From the NCBI GenBank assembly GCA_016297535.1, contig JAEDGL010000047.1:1-15221 (forward strand): a stretch of DNA of 15,221 nt, in the 5' to 3' direction. The DNA comes from Clostridia bacterium (GTDB taxonomy: Bacteria > Bacillota > Clostridia > Christensenellales > Aristaeellaceae). Under the pieces are notes generated by a model. It did not search any database and was not told the origin of the DNA. It saw nothing but the letters and a program-made list of their open reading frames with translations. Positions 6,362 through 14,702 of this stretch are shown here, piece after piece (the stretch's first letter is position 1; each line of letters begins with the position of its first letter). A program made the translations under genes and the position numbers.

Positions 6362-7393
6362 ATGGCTGCATCAACCTATAAATGCCCAAGCTGCGGCGGT
6401 TATCTTGCCTTCGAGCCGGAATCCCAGAAATGGAAATGCCCCTTCTGTGATTCTGTTTTTGAAGAAAGCGCCATTCTGGAAAGGAAAACCACGCCCGAGC
6501 CGGCCCCGTCTGCGGACGGACATCAGGTGGTCTACCGCTGCCAGAGCTGCGGCAGCGAGATTATGACCGATGAAACCACGGTAGCCACGCATTGCTACTA
6601 CTGCCACAGCCCCGTGGTGCTGCAGGGCAAGCTGACCAACGAAATGCGCCCGGACAGCGTGCTTCCCTTCCAGGTGGACAGGGAAAAGGCCGTGGAGCAT
6701 TTTATGAAATGGGTCAAAACCAAGCGCTTTGTGCCCAAGGCGTTTTTCCGACCGGCCCAGATTGAAACCATGAGCGGCGTCTACTATCCGCACTTTGTCA
6801 CCGAGTGCGAGGTGGAGGGCTGCGTGGACGGCGAAGGCCGCAACACCAGCGTAAGCAACTCCGCCAATTACGTGGTTACCAAAACCGATCACTTCCATGT
6901 GCGGCGCGAGGGCAGGATCACCTTCCACTCCATCATGCGACCGGCCCTTTCCAAGGCCAACCGCAAGCTGTCCGACGGCATTCACCCCTTCCCCCTGGAG
7001 GATCTGAAGCCCTTCTCGGACGCCTATCTTTCCGGCTTTCTGGCCGAACGCCGGGATATCGATGCCGAAAGCATCCGCCCGGAAATTGAAAAAGAGGTGG
7101 CATCGTATGTGGAGCCGCTTTTAAGCGACACCGTGCATTACGGCAGCCAGTCTCTCTCTCCCTCTTCAAAGGTGAAAAAGCTGAAATCCCGCTATGTTCT
7201 GCTGCCCACGTGGATTCTTACCTACCCCAACAGGCACAACCGGGAGGATCCCTACTACTACGCCATGAACGGCTGCACCGGCGAAATCTGCGGCAAGCTG
7301 CCCGTCGATCGCAAAAAGCTGTACCTGACCGCACTGGGCGTTGGCGCCCTCGTGTTTGCGGCGGGCTGCATCCTGTGCTATTTCCTGTTGTGA
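6362..7393 (+). CDS. Double zinc-ribbon protein with C-terminal membrane anchor (TFIIB-type zinc-ribbon family)
   Basis: A 343-residue protein of uncharacterised function. Two CxxC...CxxC zinc ribbons lie at the N terminus: C8/C11/C26/C29 (CPSC, CPFC) and C60/C63/C78/C81 (CQSC, CYYC). A soluble middle region of about 220 residues with no catalytic motif I recognise follows. The protein ends in a single hydrophobic segment (about 321-343) directly at the C terminus, so it looks tail-anchored with the ribbons in the cytoplasm. The start at 6362 has AGAGGTG at a normal distance. It is followed after 19 bases by the TPM-domain gene, and the pair seems to be one operon. Proteins of this type are often annotated as TFIIB-type zinc ribbon in Bacillota; a transcription role should not be assumed. 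Confidence 0.8.
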   Translation: MAASTYKCPSCGGYLAFEPESQKWKCPFCDSVFEESAILERKTTPEPAPSADGHQVVYRCQSCGSEIMTDETTVATHCYYCHSPVVLQGKLTNEMRPDSVLPFQVDREKAVEHFMKWVKTKRFVPKAFFRPAQIETMSGVYYPHFVTECEVEGCVDGEGRNTSVSNSANYVVTKTDHFHVRREGRITFHSIMRPALSKANRKLSDGIHPFPLEDLKPFSDAYLSGFLAERRDIDAESIRPEIEKEVASYVEPLLSDTVHYGSQSLSPSSKVKKLKSRYVLLPTWILTYPNRHNREDPYYYAMNGCTGEICGKLPVDRKKLYLTALGVGALVFAAGCILCYFLL

Positions 7394-7412
7394 TGAAGGG
7401 AGGCAAAAGCAG

Positions 7413-8237
7413 ATGAAGAAACTATTTGTGCTATTGCTGTGCGTGCTGACCTGCTTCTGTTTCTGCGTTCAGGCGGAAGGCGCGCGGATTATTGACGACG
7501 CCAATCTCTTTTCCGCCGATGAGGAGATCGCGCTGTACGGGCTGATCGACCGTTTCCAGCAGCAAACCGGGATGGATTTCGTCATTTACACCTCCGCCGC
7601 CGCCCACGACGAAAGCCAGGCCTCCATTGCGGATGATCTGTACGATTACGGCGGATACGGGCTGGGTGAGGAGCGCAGCGGCATATTGTACTTTATTGAT
7701 ATGTACGAGCGCATTCCCTACCTGAGCACAACCGGCGCGATGATCGACTATATGACCGACGAGCGGATTGAAGCCGCCCATGAAAGCTGCTACAGCCTGC
7801 TTGCCTCCGCCCGCTACGCCGATGCTGCCGAGCAGATGATCCACGCCGTGTACGGCTACTGGGAAAAGGGCATTCCCGAGGGCCAGTACCGCTATGATAT
7901 CATTACCGGCCAGCGGCTGACAGCGCGCCACAAGGTGCTTACCGGCAGCGAGCTGCTGGTGTGTGCCCTGATCGGGCTGGTGGTTGCGCTGCTGTTTATC
8001 AAAACCGTGCTGGGACGCTATTCCCTCAAGGGCACCACCTACCACTACGCCTTCCGCTCCAACAGCGATGTGGAGGTGACTGCCGCTACGGATGAATACC
8101 TGCGCACCACCACCACGCGCACCCGCAAGCCGGATCCGTCTTCCTCTTCTTCCGGCAGCAGCCATTCCGGCGGCAGCGGCGTTCATCATTCCTCCAGCGG
8201 CACCAGCCACGGCGGCGGCGCCGGGCGTAAGTTCTAA
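7413..8237 (+). CDS. TPM-domain membrane protein with Ser/Gly/His-rich tail
   Basis: The 274-residue product has a signal peptide (1-21, ending VQA) and a TPM domain (about 24-150; IIDDANLFSADEEIALYGLIDRF is typical of its start). It then has a single membrane segment (about 179-199) and a low-complexity tail (about 240-274) of serine, glycine and histidine runs ending GRKF. TPM domains face the cell exterior and have been linked to phosphatase-like activity, membrane-protein quality control and photosystem repair in other groups; the role here is unknown. A Ser/Gly-rich end after the membrane segment is usual for bacterial members. The ATG at 7413 has GGGAGG nine bases upstream. A terminator follows the stop codon, so this ends the operon. 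Confidence 0.85.
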   Translation: MKKLFVLLLCVLTCFCFCVQAEGARIIDDANLFSADEEIALYGLIDRFQQQTGMDFVIYTSAAAHDESQASIADDLYDYGGYGLGEERSGILYFIDMYERIPYLSTTGAMIDYMTDERIEAAHESCYSLLASARYADAAEQMIHAVYGYWEKGIPEGQYRYDIITGQRLTARHKVLTGSELLVCALIGLVVALLFIKTVLGRYSLKGTTYHYAFRSNSDVEVTAATDEYLRTTTTRTRKPDPSSSSSGSSHSGGSGVHHSSSGTSHGGGAGRKF

Positions 8238-8248
8238 CCAAAAACGGG

Positions 8249-8278
8249 AAAGCCGGCGGGCCAATGCCCCCGGCTTTT
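8249..8278 (+). terminator. Intrinsic terminator of the zinc-ribbon/TPM operon
   Basis: AAAGCCGG...CCGGCTTTT with an inner GGGC/GCCC, one bulged C and a CAAT loop, about 12 bp of stem, ends in TTTTGTTT. It starts 12 bases after the TPM stop codon and ends 22 bases before the tag start. No promoter is visible between it and tag, so tag may depend partly on readthrough. Confidence 0.8.
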
Positions 8279-8299
8279 GTTTCAGAAAAGAGGATGAGG

Positions 8300-8851
8300 A
8301 TGGAAAAGCAACGCTGCAGCTGGGCCAAAGGCGCGCTGATGGAAAAGTACCACGATGAGGAATGGGGCATCCTCACCCGGGATGAGCAGAAGCTGTATGA
8401 AATGCTGCTTCTGGAAGCGTTTCAGGCGGGGCTTTCATGGTATGTGGTGCTGAGCAAGCGGGAGAGCTTCCGCCGCGCATTTGACGGGTTTGACGCGCAT
8501 AAAATAGCCGCGTACGGCGAAGATAAAATCGAGGCGCTGCTCGGGGATGAGGGGCTCATCCGGTGCAGGCGAAAAATCGCCGCAGCCGTGACAAACGCGC
8601 AGGTCTATCTGCGCATTGTGGATGAATTTGGCAGCTTTGCCGCCTACCTGGATCGCTTTACCGGCGGCAGGGTAACGGAAAACACCACAGGCTGTTTTCT
8701 TACCACCTCGCCGCTCAGCGATGCCATTTCCAGAGACCTGCGCAAACGCGGCATGCGCTACATGGGCTCGGTAACGGTGTACAGCTATCTGCAGGCCATC
8801 GGCGTTATCAACGACCACGAGCCGCAGTGCTTTCTGCATGCCAGAGGCTGA
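8300..8851 (+). CDS. tag: DNA-3-methyladenine glycosylase I
   Basis: Removes 3-methyladenine from alkylated DNA as the first step of base-excision repair. The 183-residue protein aligns end to end with E. coli Tag. The zinc ligands are all present: C6, H18 (YHDEEWG), H173 and C177 (NDHEPQC). The active-site block LLLEAFQAGLSW carries E39 and W47, the counterparts of E38 and W46 in E. coli Tag. The helix-hairpin-helix region near LIRCRRKIAAAVTNA and the late KRGMRYMGSVTVYSYLQAIGVINDH block are also conserved. The ATG at 8300 is preferred because AGAGG lies six bases upstream; an ATG two codons earlier (8294) is too close to it. Confidence 0.95.
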   Translation: MEKQRCSWAKGALMEKYHDEEWGILTRDEQKLYEMLLLEAFQAGLSWYVVLSKRESFRRAFDGFDAHKIAAYGEDKIEALLGDEGLIRCRRKIAAAVTNAQVYLRIVDEFGSFAAYLDRFTGGRVTENTTGCFLTTSPLSDAISRDLRKRGMRYMGSVTVYSYLQAIGVINDHEPQCFLHARG

Positions 8852-8965
8852 TCTCTGGTTATCAAGAACCATCCGCCCGAGAACTGAAGCAAATGCAGCG
8901 CACGGGATTTTGAAGGGCTTTTCCCTTGTGAAAACCGCAAAGAAAAGCCACCCGGAGGGAGCGTA

Positions 8966-10078
8966 TTGTTGAGCCATCGGTTTCGTGCATGGAATGATCG
9001 CATGAACGGGCTGCCGCGCAAGGCGGCGCTGGTTGCGGTAACCTTTGGAGCCGCAGCGCTTCTTTTGTGGATGCTTCCGTATCTGTGGCCGTTTGCGGCG
9101 GCCTTTTTGTTTTCCAGAATACTGGAACCCTTCGTGCGCTTTGCCTCGAAGGGCTTTTCGCGCTTGAGCGCGCACAGGCGGCGCGCTCTGGCAACGGTTA
9201 TCGGCATGGTTTGGCTGTTTGGGCTGGCGGGCGCCATTGTGAGCGCGCTGATTGCCCGGCTGTGGCAGGAGCTGACCGGCTTTGTGCGCAGCCTGCCGCA
9301 GCTGCTTCAGTGGGCCAACGATCAGGCGGTTCCCGCGCTGCTTTCCGTATATCAGCGCTTCAGCGTGCTCCTGCCGGACGGATTTGAGCCGATGATTGAG
9401 AATGCGCTGCATTCATTGGGACAAAACGCCGTCAAATGGGCGGCATCCGTATCCGCATGGGTTACCAGCGGCGCATGGAGCACCGCCGCCTCCATCCCCC
9501 ATGCGCTGCTCAGCCTTGTGCTGATGATGATGGGCACCTATTACCTGACCGCGGACCGCGCGCGCATCGCGGCATTTTTTCACCGCACCTTTCCGGATGA
9601 AATGATGAAACGCAGCCGTCTCATCCGCGCCAGCCTGTTAAAGGCGCTGATGGGGCAGCTGCGCAGCCAGCTGATGATATCGCTGGTGGTGATGTTTTTT
9701 CTGATGATCATGCTGGGAATATCCGGCGTACGTTACGGCGCGGCAATCGGCATGCTGATTGGCATTGCGGACGCCCTGCCGCTGCTGGGCGCAGGCGCGT
9801 TTCTGATTCCATGGAGCCTGATCAGCTTTCTGGCGGGACAAAACGGTATGGGGATCACGCTGGCGTGCCTGTACGCAGGGGCGATCATCATACGGCAAAT
9901 TCTGGAGCCCCGCCTGGTTGGGCGGCAGCTGGGGCTGTATCCGCTGGCCACGATGATCTCCATCTATCTCGGCTACCGGCTGCTGGGGTTTGCGGGGCTG
10001 CTGATTGGCCCGGTGCTTCTGCACCTGGCCAAAGCCGTGCTGGACGCGGATGAGGTGGCTACACAAGCCCCGTCATAA
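8966..10078 (+). CDS. AI-2E family transporter, YtvI-like integral membrane protein
   Basis: A 370-residue multi-pass membrane protein with the AI-2E-family layout: two N-terminal hydrophobic segments (about 20-55), one near 75-95, an amphipathic soluble stretch (about 95-160), then five or so segments from about 165 to 360. The family's conserved late block is present (IGIADALPLLGAGAFLIPW, then ILEPRLVGRQLGLYPLATM). Length and pattern resemble YtvI, found in spore formers, but AI-2E family members include exporters and ion transporters of several kinds and the substrate is unknown. The start is TTG at 8966, seven bases after GGAGG (8954-8958); the first in-frame ATG (9002) has no binding site. 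I see no clear promoter in the 114-base gap after tag. Its last 20 bases overlap the convergent gene. Confidence 0.82.
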   Translation: MLSHRFRAWNDRMNGLPRKAALVAVTFGAAALLLWMLPYLWPFAAAFLFSRILEPFVRFASKGFSRLSAHRRRALATVIGMVWLFGLAGAIVSALIARLWQELTGFVRSLPQLLQWANDQAVPALLSVYQRFSVLLPDGFEPMIENALHSLGQNAVKWAASVSAWVTSGAWSTAASIPHALLSLVLMMMGTYYLTADRARIAAFFHRTFPDEMMKRSRLIRASLLKALMGQLRSQLMISLVVMFFLMIMLGISGVRYGAAIGMLIGIADALPLLGAGAFLIPWSLISFLAGQNGMGITLACLYAGAIIIRQILEPRLVGRQLGLYPLATMISIYLGYRLLGFAGLLIGPVLLHLAKAVLDADEVATQAPS

Positions 10079-11543
10079 GCACGTCGATGGCCTGGTTGTA
10101 CACATAATGGCATCGCACGCCGTTTACCGAAACGGCGTCGGAAAACACATCCAGCCGGTAGCCTTCCAGCTGGCGGATGTCGCCCGTCTCGGTTACCAGC
10201 GTAATGCGCCAGCGCGGCTCGGCGGCGTAAACGGCGTTTGATGGAATGTCGCCCTCCACTGTAAAGGCGTTCAGACCATCCAGCAGCAGCTCAAGCTGCT
10301 CCTGCGGCATTGACCGGCCATTCAGGGTAGCGCTTGTGCGAGAGCCCTCCTCTCCCCCGGCATCCGTTTCCGGCTCGCTGCCTTCCGGGAGGATTTCGGT
10401 GCGGGTAATGCGTACCTCCACCGTAGTATCGGGCAATTCAAACACAACCTCGCCAAGCGGACGATCCCCCATGGCCGCGGGCGTGCGGGAGATCAGCCGC
10501 CGCCAATCGGCCTGCACAAGCGTTTCCGCCAGAAAACGGCTGATCAAATAGATATCCCCCTGATAGGCGCAGGTATAAAAGAAGTCGCCCTCCTCCCGCC
10601 CGATCACAAAACGCAGGCTCTGCGCAGGGCTTTGGGCGGTGGTCAGGGTACCGTCTTCTGTAATCACATTGCTCAGTCCCTCGCGCTGGGTAATCTGCAG
10701 AACGCACAGCGGCTGGTCAAAGCCGTAGGCGGCGCTGTTTTCCTGCGTCAGGGGTGCTTCGTAGGCGCCAAGGCGAAACTGTCCGATAGCCGTAAGCAAT
10801 GTTTGAACGGTATCATCCGCAACAGGATAGCGGCAGGGCGCGGTCAGTTCGCCCCGAGTGCCGGTTTCAAACGCAAAGGCGCATTCGCCGTTGGCGTTTT
10901 GAATGCGCAGGCTATCCACCAGCGAGCCAACCACGCTGACCTGCTGAAAGGGCAGCAGCAGGTTTTGCGACACGGAAAGGGTTTCCAGCACGCCGGAATC
11001 GCACAGGTAAATGCCCGGCGCGCCGCTCCAGCGGTAGTAGTATTCCGTTCCGCCGTGCACCAGGGAACCTACCTCCATCGTTTCCTCGCTGCCGTCCAGA
11101 TAGCGTACAACCGCCCTGCACAGAGGGGCGGAAAAGCCCATGGCCTCCAGCTCGTCCGCCGCTTCGGCGGCGTCCTGCGTTACGGTATTCTGCACGGTGA
11201 TCCGCGTAAGCGTTTCCAGTATGCGCGTCTGATAGGTTTGGTCGATGGGCGCAAGCGTTCCGTTTTGCTCAAGCATCAGCGCGCCGTTGCGCATGCACAG
11301 GGGATAGCTGCTTTTTCCATCCGGATAAATGGTTACGGTGTCCAGCTGCTCCGCCTCGCGGGTGGCGATGGTACGCACGGTGGACTCAACGATTTCGTAA
11401 TCCAGCCTTCCGGCGGGAAAGGTTTTTTGAATGGCGGGCAGCAGCAGCACAAACGCGGCCGACAGCACAAGCGCGGCGCCCATCAGCCACACAGGCCATC
11501 TGCGGCTGGTTTTTCGAATTCTTTTTTTGGGCGGATGCTGCAA
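10059..11543 (-). CDS. DUF4340-like membrane-anchored protein of an ABC system
   Basis: A 494-residue protein with a basic N terminus, one membrane segment at about 18-37 and a long extracytoplasmic part. The repeated pattern of short beta-rich units (for example LDTVTIYPDGKSSYPL and AVVRYLDGSEETMEVGS followed by YYYRWSGAPGIYLCDS) matches the DUF4340 family, which is found beside GldG-type ABC transporter subunits. The function is unknown; a stalk or cargo-contact subunit of the neighbouring transporter is the likeliest role. The start is TTG at 11543 with GGAGG seven bases upstream. It lies 12 bases after the GldG-like gene and is the last gene of the operon. Its 3' end overlaps the convergent transporter gene by 20 bases. 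Confidence 0.72.
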   Translation of the reverse strand: MQHPPKKRIRKTSRRWPVWLMGAALVLSAAFVLLLPAIQKTFPAGRLDYEIVESTVRTIATREAEQLDTVTIYPDGKSSYPLCMRNGALMLEQNGTLAPIDQTYQTRILETLTRITVQNTVTQDAAEAADELEAMGFSAPLCRAVVRYLDGSEETMEVGSLVHGGTEYYYRWSGAPGIYLCDSGVLETLSVSQNLLLPFQQVSVVGSLVDSLRIQNANGECAFAFETGTRGELTAPCRYPVADDTVQTLLTAIGQFRLGAYEAPLTQENSAAYGFDQPLCVLQITQREGLSNVITEDGTLTTAQSPAQSLRFVIGREEGDFFYTCAYQGDIYLISRFLAETLVQADWRRLISRTPAAMGDRPLGEVVFELPDTTVEVRITRTEILPEGSEPETDAGGEEGSRTSATLNGRSMPQEQLELLLDGLNAFTVEGDIPSNAVYAAEPRWRITLVTETGDIRQLEGYRLDVFSDAVSVNGVRCHYVYNQAIDVLMTGLV

Positions 11544-11555
11544 GGCACTCCCTCC

Positions 11556-13025
11556 TTATCGGTTTTTGCGGGGGATCAGCACGCACAACCCGGCAATGAC
11601 CACCAGCAGCGGAATCGCCGCCGTCAGCGCAATGCCCACCGGCTGGCTGCCCACGGTCAGCGCAGGGCGCAGCGCCGTGGAAGCCATGATATCCAGCGAT
11701 ACCGTCTGCTCCGGCAAAAGCTCTCCCAGCAGCATGAGGATGAATTCCTCGTTAAAGGTGCGCTGGTAGATGTATTCGTTGATGAACATGGCGCTGTTGC
11801 CAATGGCAAACGCGCGGCTGATGCTGCCGTCGGAGAACATGCGGTGGGCAAAAACGGCCACGCTGATTTCTCCGCTTACATCGCCGGGCTGCCTGTCAAT
11901 GCTGATTACGCCATCCGTCAGACTGCGCACATAGGCGTTGGGGCCGGTTTTGAGCACGGTGGCCACGGACAGGCTTTCGGTGGGCTCTCCCGGCGTTTCA
12001 AAAGCCGTAGCGGCGGGCATCAGCAGCACATCCATGCCCGCGTTGATCAGCGGCAGGGTCATATCCAGCTGGTTCATATAGGGCAGCAGGGAAAGCTGCT
12101 CCTCGTAATAGCTGCCGGTATCCTGCTCGCCTGCCACCACCACGCCCTCCACGGGCACAATGCCGTAGCTGCGCAAAAGCGCCATGTAATTGGGCATGCT
12201 CTCCATGGGATCGGTATAATCCCGCATCGCCAGCAGGCTGCCTCCCCCGCGGGCAAATTCGCTGATCAGCTGGATCTCGGCATCGCTCAGGTCCTTCTGC
12301 GGCGCGGCCAGCACCAGCATATCCACCTCGTCCAGCGTATCGCCGGACAGCAGGTTGACAAAGCGCGTGTCGTAGTTGTTGCTGGCAAGAAAGCTCAGCA
12401 GCACCGTCAGCGCGCCTTCATCCAGCTCGGCATGCCCCTGCAGAAACCCAATCGTGGGCACGCGGCTTTGCGCCACGTACACAATGGCCTCGGTCAGCTT
12501 TTTTTCATAGGCAAGGCCCTGTATTTCAAAGGTGCCCTTTTCAATGTTGTAGCCCTGGGTAAGAAAATCCGCATAGGTGAGCAGGCGGTAGCGGCCCGTA
12601 TCGGGGCAGTTGACGATGACGGCGTCCGCCTGAATCTCGTTCCCCAGCTCTCCCTGAAAGCGGGTAAGCACACCGGGGTTTTTGACGATGTCCGTGGGAT
12701 AAACCCTGACCCGGTCGCTCAGCACCCCGTAGCGCTCCAGCAGATTGAGCACCTGCGTATCCACCGCGCCGTTCTGATACAGCAGGTACAGCTCCACATC
12801 GTGCTGCAGGCGGGAAAGCACCTCGGCGGTTTCCTCTCCCGTGGTGGCATAGCCGTTAAAGCTGAAATCGCGCTTCCAGCCGTATTCATCCTCCAGCGCC
12901 TTTACCCCTACGTTAAGCAAAACGCACATCAGCACAAACGCCGCCATCAGCAGCGCGCCCCGCCTGCCGTGCCGCCAGCGCGGCTGACGCAGGCGCGACA
13001 GCCATTTCCAGCCTGTTTTTTTCAT
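11556..13025 (-). CDS. GldG-family ABC transporter auxiliary protein
   Basis: A 489-residue protein with a basic start, one membrane segment at about 23-42, a large extracytoplasmic domain and a second membrane segment close to the C terminus (about 464-483, ending IPRKNR). The early block FSFNGYATTGEETAEVLSRL followed by DVELYLLY is typical of the ABC_transp_aux/GldG family. The middle has a glutamine-amidotransferase-like fold pattern (TIGFLQGHAELDE, DMLVLAAPQKDLSDAE, FARGGGSLLAMRDY), as in relatives, without an obvious nucleophile. The start at 13025 has GGAGG six bases upstream and overlaps the permease stop in an ATGA. Together with the ATPase and permease it forms the GldA-F-G arrangement first known from Flavobacterium gliding, although in Bacillota it is unlikely to serve gliding. 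Confidence 0.8.
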   Translation of the reverse strand: MKKTGWKWLSRLRQPRWRHGRRGALLMAAFVLMCVLLNVGVKALEDEYGWKRDFSFNGYATTGEETAEVLSRLQHDVELYLLYQNGAVDTQVLNLLERYGVLSDRVRVYPTDIVKNPGVLTRFQGELGNEIQADAVIVNCPDTGRYRLLTYADFLTQGYNIEKGTFEIQGLAYEKKLTEAIVYVAQSRVPTIGFLQGHAELDEGALTVLLSFLASNNYDTRFVNLLSGDTLDEVDMLVLAAPQKDLSDAEIQLISEFARGGGSLLAMRDYTDPMESMPNYMALLRSYGIVPVEGVVVAGEQDTGSYYEEQLSLLPYMNQLDMTLPLINAGMDVLLMPAATAFETPGEPTESLSVATVLKTGPNAYVRSLTDGVISIDRQPGDVSGEISVAVFAHRMFSDGSISRAFAIGNSAMFINEYIYQRTFNEEFILMLLGELLPEQTVSLDIMASTALRPALTVGSQPVGIALTAAIPLLVVIAGLCVLIPRKNR

Positions 13026-13741
13026 GCCGCGCCTCCTTCCGAAAAACGCCGCGCATCCAGAACGCGCACCGCCGCTACCAGACAGCATGCGATAAAGGTA
13101 AGAAAGAACAAAATGCCGGAATAGCTGAGCTGCCCAAGCCGGAAGGGCTCGTAGCGGTCGTACAGGCTGATAAAGCCCAGCACCTCCTTAAGCCAGGCAA
13201 CGGACAGGGTATCGGCCAGCAGATCCGCCATCCACAGCAGAAAATTGGCGGCAAAGGCCGTCACCGCGCCGGTCATCTGGTTTTTGGCAAAGCAGGTTAC
13301 AAACAGATCCAGCGCCAGAAAGCTGAGGCTTTGCAGCGAAAAGCCCAGATAGCCCACAAACCATTCCCCCGGATACACCCGGCCGCAGATGGCAATGATC
13401 AACGTGTACACATTGGTAAGCGCAATGGTCAGCATCATGACAGCCGCCGCCGCCAGATACTTGCCAAGCACCACGGCGCCGACGGAAACCGGGCTGGTCA
13501 GCACCAGCTGATCGGTGCGCTTCTGGCGATCCTCGCAGATCAGGCGCATCACCAGCAGCGGGCACAGCAGCATCACCAGCATCGTCATGGTGGAAAGAAA
13601 GGTGAGCAGGTCGCCCGTAAGGTTTTTGAGGTTGTACAGGGAAAACAGCACCCCGGACAGGGTAAGGTATACGCCCATAAACACATAGCCGACCGGCGTG
13701 CGGAAATAGGCCAGAAAATCGCGTTTGAAAATGGTGAGCAT
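13022..13741 (-). CDS. ABC transporter permease (ABC-2 type, GldF-like)
   Basis: A 239-residue membrane protein with six predicted spans (roughly 15-35, 50-70, 95-120, 130-155, 160-185 and 210-230). It starts MLTIFKRDFLAYFRTPVGYVFMGVYL, the usual entry of GldF-type permeases, and has the conserved cytoplasmic stretch LICEDRQKRTDQLVLTSPVS between spans two and three that contacts the ATPase. It is the only permease in the operon, so the transporter would be a homodimer. The ATG at 13741 has AAAGGAG at a good distance. It lies 21 bases after the ATPase stop and overlaps the GldG-like start by four bases. Confidence 0.88.
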   Translation of the reverse strand: MLTIFKRDFLAYFRTPVGYVFMGVYLTLSGVLFSLYNLKNLTGDLLTFLSTMTMLVMLLCPLLVMRLICEDRQKRTDQLVLTSPVSVGAVVLGKYLAAAAVMMLTIALTNVYTLIIAICGRVYPGEWFVGYLGFSLQSLSFLALDLFVTCFAKNQMTGAVTAFAANFLLWMADLLADTLSVAWLKEVLGFISLYDRYEPFRLGQLSYSGILFFLTFIACCLVAAVRVLDARRFSEGGAA

Positions 13742-13762
13742 GTCCGTTCTCCTTTTTTGCGT

Positions 13763-14689
13763 TCAGCGGGCGATCACCCGGAGGAACACCTGTTCCAGGC
13801 TGTCCTCCTGGCGGGAAAGATGCACAATGGGAATGCCCATCTGGCACAGCAGCCCAAACAGCGCGCGCTCCGGTTGCAGGCAGCCTTCAAAGCGGATGAG
13901 CACCGTTGTCTCATCCCTTCCGGCACCGGGCTGCACCTCCACGCGCCTCACTCCCTCCAGCTTTCGCAGACGGCCCAGAACGCGCTCCTGCGCCGCGGCC
14001 ACGGTTAGCAGCAGCGTGCTTTGTTCGGAATGCTGCATGGCGTTCATTTCCGTATCCAGCTTTACCTCGCCGTGGTCCAGAATGACCACATGGTTGCAAA
14101 GCTGCTGCACCTCGCTGAGAATGTGGGAGCTGAACACAATGGTGCGCCCCCGGCCCAGCGTGCGGATCAGCCCGCGGATTTCGGTAATCTGCCGGGGATC
14201 CAGCCCAACCGTGGGCTCGTCCAGCACCAGCACCTCGGGATCGCCGCACAGGGCCTGCGCCAGCCCGGCGCGCTGGCGGTAGCCCTTGCTGAGGTGGCCC
14301 AGCATGCGGCTGCGCATTTCCGTCAGGCCGGTCAGCTCCATCACCTCGTCCACATGGGCGGCAATGGCATGCTTGTGCACCCCGCGAAGCGCCGAGGCAA
14401 AGCGCAGGTATTCGTTCACCGTCATTTCATCATACAGGGGCGGCTGCTCCGGCAGATAGCCCAGATGGCGCCTTGCCTGCGCCGGCTCCAGCAGCGTATC
14501 ATACCCCTCAATGAGGGCGCGGCCCTCCGTGGGCGCCAGATAGCCGGTCAAAATATTCAAAAGCGTGGTCTTGCCCGCGCCGTTTTGCCCAAGCAGCCCG
14601 ACAATGCTGCCCTTTTCCACCCGCAGGCTTACGTTTTTCAGCGCCTGCACGCTGCCGTAGCGGCGGCTTACGTTTTGAATGTCGATCAA
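13763..14689 (-). CDS. ABC transporter ATP-binding protein (GldA-like)
   Basis: The ATPase of the export-type ABC system, 308 residues. Seen in order: Walker A GQNGAGKTT (34-42), Q-loop YLPEQPPLYDEMTV (Q82), signature LSKGYRQR (133-140), Walker B VLVLDEP (D157, E158), D-loop and switch histidine SSH (H189), followed by a C-terminal accessory domain of about 90 residues. The Q-loop wording is close to GldA-type ATPases. The start is TTG at 14689: it gives MIDIQNVSRRYG, the standard beginning for this family, with GGAGG eight bases upstream (14698-14702). The in-frame ATG at 14704 has no binding site, and a further TTG at 14722 is close to the predicted transcription start. It is the first gene of the four-gene operon. 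Confidence 0.93.
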   Translation of the reverse strand: MIDIQNVSRRYGSVQALKNVSLRVEKGSIVGLLGQNGAGKTTLLNILTGYLAPTEGRALIEGYDTLLEPAQARRHLGYLPEQPPLYDEMTVNEYLRFASALRGVHKHAIAAHVDEVMELTGLTEMRSRMLGHLSKGYRQRAGLAQALCGDPEVLVLDEPTVGLDPRQITEIRGLIRTLGRGRTIVFSSHILSEVQQLCNHVVILDHGEVKLDTEMNAMQHSEQSTLLLTVAAAQERVLGRLRKLEGVRRVEVQPGAGRDETTVLIRFEGCLQPERALFGLLCQMGIPIVHLSRQEDSLEQVFLRVIAR

Positions 14690-14697
14690 TGCGCTAT

Positions 14698-14702
14698 CCT
14701 CC
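14698..14702 (-). promoter_or_regulatory. Ribosome binding site deciding the ABC ATPase start
   Basis: GGAGG on the minus strand lies eight bases before the TTG at 14689. It sits inside what an upstream ATG at 14704 would read as codons, so it argues for the TTG start. Confidence 0.7.

Noticed and set aside
8086..8376. Frames opposite or overlapping the Ser/Gly/His tail of the TPM gene
   Set aside because: The TPM gene has a signal peptide, domain, membrane segment and terminator in order; the other frames are by-products of its repetitive codons.
8852..8965. Promoter for the AI-2E family gene in the gap after tag
   Set aside because: TTGAAG occurs at 8910 but no acceptable -10 stands 16-18 bases downstream. 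AAGGG/CCCTT at 8913-8927 is too short for a confident terminator.
10632..13124. 830-residue plus-strand open frame across the ABC operon
   Set aside because: It covers parts of three coding genes on the other strand, has Gln/His/Arg-rich low-information composition and has no family features.
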